From: Flavobacterium chungbukense
Lineage (GTDB): Bacteria; Bacteroidota; Bacteroidia; Flavobacteriales; Flavobacteriaceae
Direction of reading: 5' to 3'
Assembly (NCBI RefSeq): GCF_020805785.1
Contig: NZ_JAJGZV010000003.1
Location: 519,632-583,631 of the forward strand
DNA length: 64,000 nt
The position numbers were made by a program, and so were the translations under genes. Shown in pieces: positions 11,501 to 19,763 of the stretch. Position 1 is the stretch's first letter, and each line of letters opens with the position of its first letter. The notes under the pieces were generated by a model. It worked only from the letters and a program-made list of their open reading frames with translations, ran no database searches and was not told the DNA's origin.

Positions 11501-14500
11501 GTGGAATTACAACTCCTGGTAGTTACACATACACAATCACAGCAGGACCAACAGTAAATACTACTGGTGCAAGCGATGGTAAATTTACAGATTTAGCTGC
11601 CGGTACTTATACTTTCCAAGTTAGCGACGGAACTTGTACTGCAACAACAACAGCTACAATTGATGCTTTAACTCCAATTATTCCAAGTAGAATTGTTGGT
11701 ACACCTTTATGTGTTGGCGAGGCTGCAAACGTGGAGATTACCGCAACAGGCGGAAAAGGCGCTTATACTTACGGAAAAGGTGCTGTTCCTACATTGCCTA
11801 CACAAACGAATAATATTTTCACGCAGACAGCTGCAGAAGGAACAGTAACGTATTATGTTAAAGACAGCAACGACTGTGTTGAAACAATCGATGTTATAGT
11901 TACAGATCCAACACCTTTAGTAGTTACAAGTATTGATAGAATACAAATGCTTTGCGGTGGCGGAAATCTTCCAACAACGGCTAGAATTACCGTAAATGCT
12001 ACTGGTGGTGCAGGAGGATTTGAGTATAGTTTCGATAATGGAAGTACATTCAGAGCTGATAACTTTTTAGAAACAACAACTGCGGATACCTACAATGTTG
12101 TAGTTAAAGATGCTAATGGTTGTACTGTAGCAATACCAGCAGTTATCGATGCATTAGATCCACCAGTTATCACTGTTATTACTAATTCTCAAATGACTTG
12201 TCCAGGATTAGTAAGTGATGTAACAATTACTACTTCAAATGGTATTGGTACCAAAACATTTATGATTGTTTCAGGTCCCGTAACGACTAACCATACAGGA
12301 GATGCAACAGGTATTTATACAGGATTACCTGCTGGAGATTATGTATTTAGAGTTACAGATGCTAATAACTGTACAGATGAAGATTTATTTACTGTACCAG
12401 CATTGCCAACTTTACAAATGCAAGAACAAGTTACTGCAAATGTAGATTGTATCGGAAATGCAACAGGTAGCGCAACATTTACAGCAAGTGATTTCACGGC
12501 TTCTGGAGGAGCATTTACTTATAATATAGTAACAACTCCAGCATCATTAGCTTTCAATCATAGTAAAACAGGAGATGTTGTTACTTTAACTGATATGGTA
12601 AGTGGACACTATGAAGTAACATTTACAGATAATACAACACTTTGTACGGTAACTAAATCAGTAGATATTTCTCAGCCAGCAACGGCTTTATCAATAACTG
12701 CTACAGCAAGTGATGTACATTGTAATGAACCTATTTCTCAACTTACAATGAGTCCAGTAGGAGGAACGCCAACATATAGATATTCTATTGTACAAAGTGG
12801 TCAAGGAGTTGGAGCTTATTCTACAAAAACTTCTATTGATACTACTACATTGACAAATGGTGTAGCAACTCCAAATGGTTTAGGAATGACTTGGTCAGTA
12901 GATGTTCACATCATCGATTCAAATAATTGTACTGCAATGACAACAGTAACAATTACTAAACAAGATTTACCTACAGTTACAGCTCCAACTTTGGCAAGTA
13001 ACCAATGTACAGCTGTTGGAAATTATACTTTCACAGCTACAGGTACTGGTGTTGGACCATTGAGTTTCAGTATTGATGGTACAGATTATTTTGAAAGCAC
13101 AGGAACAACGTACGAATTTACAGTACCAGCTCCTATAGTAGCTTCACAAGCTTATACGGTTACTGTTAAAGATGCAAATGGTTGTACTTCGACAAGTACA
13201 ACTTCAACAACAGTTTATAAACCGTTAACTTTCAGTGTAGTTCAAGATAAAGATATTACTTGTGTTCCTCTTCCTACAACTTCAACTACAACTACAGCTG
13301 CTCAATTTACATTGACTGCTGCAGATGGAAATCCAGGTTACACTTTTGCAGTGAATATCAACAACGGAGTATTTAACAATATTACTTCTCCTTATACAAC
13401 TAGCGTGATTGGAACTTATGTATTCAGAGTTACTGATAGTAATAATTGCCAGGTTGAAAGCGACGTAATTACTATAAACCCTCCTGTAAATCCTGCATTT
13501 ACAACATTTAAAGCTGACGTAAAATGTAATGGAGGTAGCACAGGAACAATCAAAGTAACGCCTTCAGGAGGTGTTGGTCCTTATACTTTCGCTTTAAGCG
13601 GAGCTACACCTGCAAATAATACTGGAGATGCTTCAGGATTATATACTGGCTTAGCTGCGGGTTCTTACACAATTGTGGTTACAGATAGCTACGGCTGTAC
13701 ATCTGGAGTTACACCTCCAATTGAAATTAATGAGCCATCAATATTAACAGCTAGTGCTGATTTCCCTGTAAATACTACATGTAGCAATACTACAGTAATT
13801 ACAGTTTTAGGAGGCGGAGGTACACCAATTACAGGAAATGCTTTAGGTTACTTATTTAGTTTTGATAATGGTGTGTCTTATGATGCAGGAAATACAATTT
13901 CAATTGATGATAATGGATCTGTACAAACAATCTGGTATTCTGTTAAAGATGCAAATGGTTGTACAACGGCGCCTCAATCAATTGATGTTAATCCATTAAA
14001 CAAGCCAAATAAATTAGATTTTAATGCTACATTAATAACTTGTAATCCAGGTGAAAATGTTAGTACAGTTGAGGTTACAGCAAGAAATGGTGTTGGTGCG
14101 CTAGAATTTAGCATTATTGCAACGAATACAGCAACTTCTCCAGCATTATTTGGACCGATAACAACTCCAAGTTCTGCAGTTCCAGCAAGTTTCCCAGGAT
14201 TAATTCCAGGTAATTATACTTTCCAAGTGAAAGATGCCAACGGTTGTACATTCCAAGATGTTTACACAGTAAAAGAACTTGTAAATATTGCTGTTGATGG
14301 AAATCTAGATAATGGAGTAGCTTGTAAAGGCGAAGAAAACGGAAAAGTAACATTTAAAGTTTCTGGATTCAATACAGGATTTAGCCATACAATTACTGGA
14401 GTTAACGCACCAGGAGTTGTAACGCCAGTAGGAACAGATACTTTTGTGTTGACTAATTTAGCGACAGGTGATTATACTATTAATGTAACAGATAACGTAA

Positions 14501-17500
14501 CAAATTGTACGGCTACAGTTACAGTAAATGTTCCTGAACCTGAAACATTAACAGTAGATTACATACCACTTAAAAATGCAAACTGTACAGAAGGATTCAA
14601 AATCAAAGCAACTGCTCATGATGGAACTCCTGATTACATGTATGCTTTCGTTAAAGCGGGTGATCCAGTAGTTTACGATGTATTTGATACAGCAGTTCTA
14701 GATCCAGCATTTACATGGGTATTATGGGCTAAAGATTCACATGGTTGTGAGGCTTCTTCTCCAATCAATATCATTGTAGATTCCTTACCTGCTATAACTG
14801 CGGTGACACCAACACATTGTGCTACAGCAACAGGTTATGAAATTACTGTAACAGCTTCTGGATTTACTTCAGACTTAGAATATAGTTTAGACAAAAATAC
14901 TTGGCAGCTTAATAACAATGTTTTAGTAGTTACTTCACCAGGCGATTACACAGTATATGTTAGAGATGCTAATCTATGTGTGGTAGAAGCTCCGGTTACT
15001 ATCTTAACACCGTTACAATTGCAATATGAATTAACTACATCTCCAATTTGTAATGGAAACCAAGGAGTAGTTACATTATTGCCTTCGGGAGGTACAGTAA
15101 CACCTAGTTATGAGTTTAGCCAAGATGGTACTAATTTTGGTCCATCTGCAGTGTTTAACAATTTAACTCCTGGTAACTATATCTTTACAGTTAGAGATAC
15201 AGGAACAGGATGTACAAAAACTGTTGATGTCACTATTGATATACCGAATACTGCGATTGATTTAACTCTAGAACCAACTCCAGTAGTTTGTAATGGAGGA
15301 AGTACAGGATCAATTACAGTAAGATTGGCACCTTCAACAGCGACAGTAAATAACAATCCAGTTTATACTTATTCGATTAATCCATCTCCAATGGGAATGG
15401 TATTAGTTGGTAACGTATTTACAAACCTTCCTCAAGGTACTTATACAGTTACAGTAACTTCTGGAAAAGGATGTCCGGTTGATCAAACTACAATAGTAAC
15501 CGAGCCGCCAATTATAATAGTATCAGATGTAGTTGTAGCAGATTACGGATGTACAGCTGGTAACAAAGAGAATAATGCGACAATTACAGTAAACATGCCA
15601 ACAGGTGGTTCTGGAAATTATACCGTGTATGAATTCTTGAGAAATGGAAACCCTGTAGCAGTTCAAAGAGGAGATAGCCCTGTTTTCACTGAATCAGATT
15701 TATTAGGAGGAAGCTACGTAATTAATGTATATGACGACAAAGGATGCGTAGGAACTACAACAGCAACAATCAATCCGTTTATTGCTATTGATTTTGCTAA
15801 TCCTGCTATAACAATTACAAGACCAATTACTTGTATCAATAGAGAAGATATTCAGGTTAATGTTACATTTACTGGTGGTCCAGCTGTACCTCTTCAGTAT
15901 ACAATAGTAGCTGCAACTAGTAATGCTGTGGCTTATCCTTCAGTAACAAATGCTAACGGTCAGTTTACAGATTTAACGGTTGGAACTTATACAATTACTG
16001 TAACAAACACTGTTACTGGATGTATATTAAAAACAATTCATTACGTAGACGAACCAAACACATTTGATATTGTAGCACAAAATACTAAAAATGTTTCTTG
16101 TTATGGAACAGCGACAGGAAGTGTTGATTTGACTTTTGTTGATAATAAGGTTGATCCAACAGATGACGCGGGAATTTTTGATTATACAATTACAGGACCA
16201 GTTAACCTAAGTGGAAGATCATCTGGTACGACAATTAATATTCCAAATTTACCTGAGGGAGTTTATCAAGTTACTGCTACTTTAGTAGGAACGCCAACTT
16301 GTCAAGTTGAAACAGGTTTCACAATAGAACAGCCATTATCAGCATTACAGATTGCTGAGGCACATACGCCAATTTCTTGTGATCCTGCTAACGATGGAAC
16401 AATTACGGCAAGCGCTCATGGCGGATGGACAAACGGCGACTATCAATATGAATTGGTAGGACCGATAAGTATGCCATATTCGACTCAATCATACTTTGAA
16501 AACCTAACTGCGGGTGTTTATACTATAAATGTAATGGATGTGAATGGTTGCGTAGAAACAACTACTGTAACACTTAAAGTTCCAGATCCAATTGTATTTA
16601 CGGCTAATGCAACAGTAGGTGTTTTACAATGTAATGGAGAGGCCACGGGAGAAATTACTGTAGATCTTCCAACCGGAGGTCAGGAAAGTAATTATTCATA
16701 TATTTTGAACTACTTAACTAGTGACCCAATTGTTTCTACTGATGCGCAAACTAGTCCTGTTTTCTCTGGTCTGCCAGCAGGTAGATACTCTGTGACAGTA
16801 ATTGATGGAATTAATTGTGTTTCTCAGCCTAGCGCGGAAATAGAAATATCTGAGCCATCAAAAGTGACAGCAGCATTAGTTCTTGCAACAAGAGTAACTT
16901 GTAAAACAGATGCAACATTAACACTAAGTGCAGAGGGCGGAGACGGCGGACCATATGAATATAGCGTAGATCAAAATTTCACAACTATTGCTGGTTCATT
17001 CGGAACATCTGTGACATTCCCTGTAGGTTTAGGAGATCACCAATATTATGTTAGAGATTCTAAAGGATGTGTTGGTATTGTTTCTAATAACATAACAGTT
17101 TACCCAATTACACCATTAGATTTAAAAATTGATTTATCTAATGCTGAGGTATATTGTAAAGGAAGTGCAACAGCAATAATTGATGCGACAGCAACAGGAG
17201 GTTTAGGAAACTATTCATATACATTATTGAACGATGCTGGAATTATTTTTAGACCAGCACAACCAGAAGGATATTTTGATCTGCTTCCTAAAGGAGTTTA
17301 TGTAGTTCGTGTTGATAGCGGTGATTGTCAATATGATTCTGCTACCATCACAATTGATGAACCAAGTACGTCATTATCTGTAATACCTACAGTAACAGAT
17401 GCAACTTGTTTTGGTGCTAATGATGGTAAAATAGAAATCACTGCAACTGGAGGTACAGGTGTTATTAAATATGCAATTTCACCAAACTTAGCTTTGTTTG

Positions 17501-18594
17501 ATGATAAATTTGTTTTCGATCGTTTAACACCAGGTGTATACGAAGTATTGGTTCAAGATGAAAATTCTTGTTTTGAGCATTTAACTCTTACAGTTAATGA
17601 ACCGGCTGTTTTAGAAGGTAAAGTGGTTGGTCCTATCACGCAAGAAATTTGTGATGGAGATAATGATGGATCATTCACTATTCAAGTATCAGGAGGTAGA
17701 CCGCCATACACTGTTAGCCTTGATAACGAAAATGGTACATATTTACCAGTTGATGCTGCGAATCAGTATACTTTCACTAACCTAAAAGGAGGTGAGCATA
17801 ATGTATTTATTAAAGATGCGACATGTCTTATTAGTGTTGGAGTAATTATGGATAAAGCCGTAATTCTTAATCCAACTGCTGAGGTAACGTATGACTGTGT
17901 TAATAACGCTCAAGCCAATATGGTTGTCGTAACGATTGATGCTTCTAATACAAACCCTGCAGATGTTGATTACTCTTTAGATGATAACGGAACATTCCAG
18001 CCTAGCAACATCTTTACAAATGTGTCTCCTGGACCTCACTTCATCGTTGCAAGACATACTAACGATTGTAGAAAACAAACAGTACCGTTTACTATTGATG
18101 CTGTTGCAGAAGTTGGTTTAGTAGATGTAACAAGTGCAAGTAAAGACATCAATGTTCTAGAAGTGAAAGCTTTTGGAGGAATTGCTCCTTATCAGTACAG
18201 TTTCAACGGAGAGCCATTCTCATCATCTAATACTTATAGAATCTATAAAACTGGTGATTATCCAGTAACAGTAAGAGATAAAAATGGTTGTGAGGCAACA
18301 ATAATTGTTCATGGTATTTTCTATGACTTCTGTATGCCGAACTATTTCACACCAAACGGAACGGGTTCAAATACATCAATTGGTCCTGACTGTGGTGCAT
18401 TAGCATACAAACAATTAACATTCGATATTTTCGACAGATACGGTAGAGTAGTAGCGAAATACCGCGTTGGTCAGAAATGGGATGGTAAATACAATGGTAA
18501 TGAATTGCCAACAGGTGATTACTGGTACGTTCTTAAGTTAAATGACCCGAAAGATCCAAGAGAGTTTGTTGGACACTTTACTTTATACAGATAA
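2557..18594 (+). CDS. sprB: Giant SprB-like gliding motility adhesin, T9SS type B substrate
   Basis: This 5345-residue secreted surface protein has a signal peptide (residues 1-26, ending FVTYAQ) and several dozen SprB-type repeats of roughly 70-90 residues. Recurring motifs are GG..PY.YS, LxAGxYT and V.DANGCT, with a Cys near each unit boundary. The C-terminus (about 5260-5345) has the type B sorting pattern: YFTPNG, FDIFDRYGR, WDGKYNG, PTGDYWYV and a final G.FTLYR. Residues about 705-915 break the repeat pattern and look like a jelly-roll binding domain. SprB of F. johnsoniae is the mobile surface adhesin that drives gliding; it is longer (about 6500 residues). The sprF-like gene follows directly. 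ATG at 2557 or 2563 could be the start; both keep the signal peptide. Calling it the sprB orthologue rather than a paralogue rests on the sprF neighbour and size. Confidence 0.88.
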   Translation: MIMKKPTTLRTLIFALALLFNFVTYAQNGIAFNSKPNLSSNENLFLKTNSQFENQFNLTTRDDVAKKTVAPLTNPVIPYAQLPYAGQVSQCPNDGKLLPKLFLCGGNDSRLIDTKITDAQSIIWERFVSGGSCVTVSNSDCANETAASTCWNQVGTGKDYLANSAGQFRVRIIDATGTPYIFYFNVYQNTLIPTATTKSDIIRNSAGTCQLNGKITVGGFAPGYEYSFTTTGSSGSWQDSNVFTTSTPGNYTAYIRIKGVVGSCEFKVINLEIKNVSFAVTTSIASPKCSGATGSVQVITNDINQEYTYTIYSGTNTNGAYLNQVGPTENPTVTFNGLSSGTYTILTSVRGSSCAPEKNTITIATAPNPITSGASITTALQACSSGQITITRSGGTAPYKYFVNTNGAGFAENPTNIIVVTQPGSYVIRVEDANGCSAANNVTVNVPAVTKPIYQINKIDGDCLGNVGKISLNVTNSNTYNLIEYSIDNGANFSPSTTVFDIPNEGSYRVVVRYRKNVGGNGSFCTEPASIITVGPSVALTASAGVGELSGCGPVGKELYGLVRIINPQGGTPFPGASPYQYSFDGKASWTNNNSQYMNYGGPYTVYIKDAAGCEYAMGGITIDKKPDPPTIKVLDPVFNCDGSATTTVTVTNSGSGDPKYAYDYYMDGVLNTSIPTNVFRNVTQGDHTVTVKYNVLKVSTYSNLLQEDFGKGGFTTTPGINPAYCYEDEAFTHLLPGYACNRDEWINDGEYAVASKIRTRFNNSWIVAKDHTTPTDALGRFLVVNVGGTAGIGGILYSKPIKDVIENQDVIISLWAENLIVKTSTTHDDPKLTIQLVNNLNGVGGTETIVATTDTANPWVVPKSEKWEYKELMLNPGAYKNLSFVIRSYSNQFNGNDVLIDDIWVRQIPKSCNTVADFPIYVDGSKAFSAGITGFKNIQCSGQQNGEITLSAKNFDPAKGFQYFVAGDPAGWRTYIPVPAASSGSITLNNLQAGTYNIQIRYDNSANSCTFPLAQEIKMPKELKVRAWVDQVATCEIGATIKAEASDGTPGYEYELRESDGVTVVKPFQSSGEFLDIKKVGNYKVIARDLNSCQTAVLASVDVVAAVPPQIAFDTSNLCFNSSAEIIVRITGGVGKYTYTTQFNGGTESAPSAPFDGPTFTYVANSSGSYIFKVKDSYGCESDPKTQVINEKLTVEVPVTTGLSCNVAPNNRAVITGTVSGGKGPFVVTLASGNTTGTLVQPTATGNTFTYATAVAGDYTFRVTDSGNCSVTSVKATVAPLTAIVLNSDNKNPKCVGAATGSVELLPSGGAGEFTYSRDNITFNGNSVINGLAAGAYTFYVKDKNKCVQSINVTLTNPPAVTATANFPANTNCSSSVVVTVTGGGGTGTLGYSFNGSTTYTGVNTLTVNLTSSTQVITYSVKDANDCTVTKTITVPAYNPPAGITFSTPAAITCETGKTTTSVTLTPTVGGVAPFTYLMTSGTGSGASNTTGVFSGLTAGAYTFELTDANGCKTTGGITIDGAPTIAVSGKKTDIKCVGQTNGTATFTVTGASSVGNFTYVLTPASGTVTVVNDEVRVTGLGVGTYKLQVRDRSTNCLSNETSVTINQAIAITITAATASNVNCGNSISNIVVTATGGVPNYKYAYVLRGAGMPAASAFSDTNTTINTGATQSNLLWDVYVMDQNDCTAGPFNLDILREASPSVKSPAPATFCFKAPSTTTKDLRTFFNLGTGTHTYTVNTVAVTNPAAYNITASGTYTIVVRDANGCTATATYIVNPELTILATRVKDLTCDNDAEITFTANGGSNTYSTYEVQFNGAGAWNPVTSPFTTANSGTYQFRVTDNAGCQGLSNIITITPKTTPSFSHNEKQPTCIGAADGEINITNPTGLQPFTYLIRNGATTVSTTATANNLQAGVYTVLLTDAKGCTFSTSITLSDPVALSATVQSTPLACNTDNTTKQATITVTNPDGGSGGYEYSFNGGAFAATNTYSTTALSVTVVMRDSNKCTQSLGTQTFDALNGPTITNVNGSLITCKTGESTSNVDITVSNGVGSLAYVIVSGPTTTNTTGATDGKFKGLPAGNYVFKVTDTNGCSDVEHYEVKPLVSIAATLASQNNVACNAGATGSASITVSAYSTTYTAVLTAGTGTVNITGSTVNVTGLVAGSYTLTVTDDVTDCFKDVNFTITQPTVVTLTLGSNKNANCDQPLSKVSVTAGGGKLPYSYAFRSTTGNPATGDYVLNANTADLDPAITTWYAWVKDANGCEQSLQITIAKDPDAVVNLPAQQCFTGTPFDIVLSGTGTGTLTYTVNGAVATSPFTIRAAGTYKLGVRDANGCTNFKDYVVEKQIFASALPDKDLTCSTPMGSVITVTIINGTAPFSYQAYDGTTTVGSLVTGIATNTFTETFTTPGNYNFVVTDANGCPVRTNGVLLTATGTVLANASIIDANCNNSSDGSVTFNPSGGKAPYRISFDGSPLDYNTSFGGLAAGTYSYTIEDARGCQDVNTITINEPSAIVGTYLPLDIKCDANVPGSIEVTAVANGVAPFIYSLYDKTGAAIHTSTATNNRTYLFPNNLVFGDYTVSIVDINGCQTVSPKLRISTEPRLKFLPVVITGTCSAGATVDLFLDPTFPSAPNYIYSIVGDPSSVSLPTSNTTYQFTGLNFGQTYFFQVQDNNACVSVLEVAIPKLSSIDITAISTTNVTCNSTPALSNGTVNATASNYSSGATHLRFEVVDQFSNTSFVPPIAFNVPTNYPNPVSYGFASLPVGSYTLVVKEIGGTECSTSTTFEIKQPVQPVSVSVVSQTKDNCNADARVTVKGTGGTGTYQYTFVADGDPEPTTGYSSTNPLVINYEAGADWDIWVKDANGCTAKVDVTIDKDLAPTLKVGPAVPCFTGIAFTVDLSQYFDVTVGTPIYTLDGVDLTTSTATISAAKTYTIGVRDANGCTSTAPYVVREVLSLSVTDKKELDCKSPAPNGGVTVQADGGITTPGSYTYTITAGPTVNTTGASDGKFTDLAAGTYTFQVSDGTCTATTTATIDALTPIIPSRIVGTPLCVGEAANVEITATGGKGAYTYGKGAVPTLPTQTNNIFTQTAAEGTVTYYVKDSNDCVETIDVIVTDPTPLVVTSIDRIQMLCGGGNLPTTARITVNATGGAGGFEYSFDNGSTFRADNFLETTTADTYNVVVKDANGCTVAIPAVIDALDPPVITVITNSQMTCPGLVSDVTITTSNGIGTKTFMIVSGPVTTNHTGDATGIYTGLPAGDYVFRVTDANNCTDEDLFTVPALPTLQMQEQVTANVDCIGNATGSATFTASDFTASGGAFTYNIVTTPASLAFNHSKTGDVVTLTDMVSGHYEVTFTDNTTLCTVTKSVDISQPATALSITATASDVHCNEPISQLTMSPVGGTPTYRYSIVQSGQGVGAYSTKTSIDTTTLTNGVATPNGLGMTWSVDVHIIDSNNCTAMTTVTITKQDLPTVTAPTLASNQCTAVGNYTFTATGTGVGPLSFSIDGTDYFESTGTTYEFTVPAPIVASQAYTVTVKDANGCTSTSTTSTTVYKPLTFSVVQDKDITCVPLPTTSTTTTAAQFTLTAADGNPGYTFAVNINNGVFNNITSPYTTSVIGTYVFRVTDSNNCQVESDVITINPPVNPAFTTFKADVKCNGGSTGTIKVTPSGGVGPYTFALSGATPANNTGDASGLYTGLAAGSYTIVVTDSYGCTSGVTPPIEINEPSILTASADFPVNTTCSNTTVITVLGGGGTPITGNALGYLFSFDNGVSYDAGNTISIDDNGSVQTIWYSVKDANGCTTAPQSIDVNPLNKPNKLDFNATLITCNPGENVSTVEVTARNGVGALEFSIIATNTATSPALFGPITTPSSAVPASFPGLIPGNYTFQVKDANGCTFQDVYTVKELVNIAVDGNLDNGVACKGEENGKVTFKVSGFNTGFSHTITGVNAPGVVTPVGTDTFVLTNLATGDYTINVTDNVTNCTATVTVNVPEPETLTVDYIPLKNANCTEGFKIKATAHDGTPDYMYAFVKAGDPVVYDVFDTAVLDPAFTWVLWAKDSHGCEASSPINIIVDSLPAITAVTPTHCATATGYEITVTASGFTSDLEYSLDKNTWQLNNNVLVVTSPGDYTVYVRDANLCVVEAPVTILTPLQLQYELTTSPICNGNQGVVTLLPSGGTVTPSYEFSQDGTNFGPSAVFNNLTPGNYIFTVRDTGTGCTKTVDVTIDIPNTAIDLTLEPTPVVCNGGSTGSITVRLAPSTATVNNNPVYTYSINPSPMGMVLVGNVFTNLPQGTYTVTVTSGKGCPVDQTTIVTEPPIIIVSDVVVADYGCTAGNKENNATITVNMPTGGSGNYTVYEFLRNGNPVAVQRGDSPVFTESDLLGGSYVINVYDDKGCVGTTTATINPFIAIDFANPAITITRPITCINREDIQVNVTFTGGPAVPLQYTIVAATSNAVAYPSVTNANGQFTDLTVGTYTITVTNTVTGCILKTIHYVDEPNTFDIVAQNTKNVSCYGTATGSVDLTFVDNKVDPTDDAGIFDYTITGPVNLSGRSSGTTINIPNLPEGVYQVTATLVGTPTCQVETGFTIEQPLSALQIAEAHTPISCDPANDGTITASAHGGWTNGDYQYELVGPISMPYSTQSYFENLTAGVYTINVMDVNGCVETTTVTLKVPDPIVFTANATVGVLQCNGEATGEITVDLPTGGQESNYSYILNYLTSDPIVSTDAQTSPVFSGLPAGRYSVTVIDGINCVSQPSAEIEISEPSKVTAALVLATRVTCKTDATLTLSAEGGDGGPYEYSVDQNFTTIAGSFGTSVTFPVGLGDHQYYVRDSKGCVGIVSNNITVYPITPLDLKIDLSNAEVYCKGSATAIIDATATGGLGNYSYTLLNDAGIIFRPAQPEGYFDLLPKGVYVVRVDSGDCQYDSATITIDEPSTSLSVIPTVTDATCFGANDGKIEITATGGTGVIKYAISPNLALFDDKFVFDRLTPGVYEVLVQDENSCFEHLTLTVNEPAVLEGKVVGPITQEICDGDNDGSFTIQVSGGRPPYTVSLDNENGTYLPVDAANQYTFTNLKGGEHNVFIKDATCLISVGVIMDKAVILNPTAEVTYDCVNNAQANMVVVTIDASNTNPADVDYSLDDNGTFQPSNIFTNVSPGPHFIVARHTNDCRKQTVPFTIDAVAEVGLVDVTSASKDINVLEVKAFGGIAPYQYSFNGEPFSSSNTYRIYKTGDYPVTVRDKNGCEATIIVHGIFYDFCMPNYFTPNGTGSNTSIGPDCGALAYKQLTFDIFDRYGRVVAKYRVGQKWDGKYNGNELPTGDYWYVLKLNDPKDPREFVGHFTLYR

Positions 18595-18637
18595 CAAAAT
18601 TATAGCCCCAATGATGTTATCTAAAAAAATTAATACA

Positions 18638-19618
18638 ATGAAAAAGTTTATTCTATCCCTAGTACTCATGGCTGTAACAACAAGTTACAGCCAAGAGTTA
18701 AACCTACCAGTGTTTACTCAGTATTTAGCTGATAACCCTTTTATTCTTTCGCCTGCTTATGCCGGTATTGGAGATAATCTTCGTATTAGAGCCAACGGTC
18801 TTACGCAGTGGGTCGGAATTAAAGATGCACCAGATAACCAATCATTGTATGCCGATTTTCGTGTTTTAGACCGTTCAGGTGTTGGTTTGTCATTGTACAA
18901 TGATAGCAACGGAAATACAAGACAAACTGGAGCAAAGGTTTCGTTTGCGCATCACCTTATTTTAGATTATTATTCAGAGCAATATTTATCATTTGGTATT
19001 TCGTATAACTTCAATAGCTTTCGTTTAGAAACGGGTAATTTTATTGGAGATGTAAATGCTCCCGGCGGACCGATAGATCCAACGGTAACAGACAACAGAC
19101 AAACATCAAACAACAACTTTGATATTAGTGCATTGTACCGTTATAAAGGTTTTTATTTGAGTTTTAATGCGAACAACGTTTTAAAGAAAAACTTGACTAA
19201 GGAAAGAACCAACGAACCAGATTTACTTTCAAACTTTCAGGTTTATTCTGGATTTACTTTCAAAGACGGCGAAAACAGACGTATAGAATACGAACCATCG
19301 GTTTTCTTGCAGTATTTTGCGAGTGACTCACGTTCTACAACCGATTTCAACTTTAAATACAGACGTTACAACCGTTACGAAGATTATTATTGGATTGGAG
19401 TTTCATATCGTTTCTTAAACGATCAATTTCCAAAACCATTAGCAGCAGGACCGATGGCTGGTTTCATGAAATCAAAATTCTATTTTGCTTATTCTTACCA
19501 GATGATGTTTAACGGACTTGGAAGTTACAATTCAGGAACACATTCCATCACCATTGGATTCGATTTCTTACAATCTATCAGTAACTGTCCTTGTACGCAG
19601 AGTCCAGTTCACGATTAA
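18638..19618 (+). CDS. sprF: PorP/SprF family outer-membrane protein
   Basis: A 326-residue protein starting MKKFILSLVLMAVTTSYSQ, a clear signal peptide. The frame is open back into the end of the adhesin gene, but the ATG at 18638 is the only start that gives a signal peptide. The motifs QYLADNPFILSPAYAG near the mature N-terminus, then alternating beta-strands with YLSFGISYNF and a final ITIGFDF, are typical of the PorP/SprF family of beta-barrels. In F. johnsoniae SprF is needed for secretion of the adhesin encoded just upstream. The 43-bp gap to the adhesin stop supports co-transcription and a dedicated partnership. Confidence 0.88.
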   Translation: MKKFILSLVLMAVTTSYSQELNLPVFTQYLADNPFILSPAYAGIGDNLRIRANGLTQWVGIKDAPDNQSLYADFRVLDRSGVGLSLYNDSNGNTRQTGAKVSFAHHLILDYYSEQYLSFGISYNFNSFRLETGNFIGDVNAPGGPIDPTVTDNRQTSNNNFDISALYRYKGFYLSFNANNVLKKNLTKERTNEPDLLSNFQVYSGFTFKDGENRRIEYEPSVFLQYFASDSRSTTDFNFKYRRYNRYEDYYWIGVSYRFLNDQFPKPLAAGPMAGFMKSKFYFAYSYQMMFNGLGSYNSGTHSITIGFDFLQSISNCPCTQSPVHD

Positions 19619-19624
19619 TATAAC

Positions 19625-19636
19625 GCTCGAAAGAGC
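19625..19636 (+). terminator. Weak hairpin after sprF-like gene
   Basis: GCTC-GAAA-GAGC (19625-19636) forms a four-base-pair stem with a GNRA tetraloop 7 bp after the sprF stop, followed by ACTATTTTT. The stem is short, so termination is only possible, not certain. Confidence 0.3.
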
Positions 19637-19763
19637 ACTATTTTTAAAGCGAGCCGCAACATTAGGTGTTTTTACCGCAATAATTTGAAATAAACTTCTA
19701 ATAATATTAAATTTGAAAAGATATCCTTTTGTTTTTCAAAAGAGTATAAATCAAATTTGATTC

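Noticed and set aside
14114..14353. Minus-strand open frame inside the adhesin gene
   Set aside because: Leu-rich shadow frame opposite a strongly supported coding region; no start context or family.
2557..18594. CRISPR-like repeats or several separate genes in the 16-kb region
   Set aside because: It is one uninterrupted frame of SprB-type protein repeats with a signal peptide at one end and a type B sorting domain at the other.
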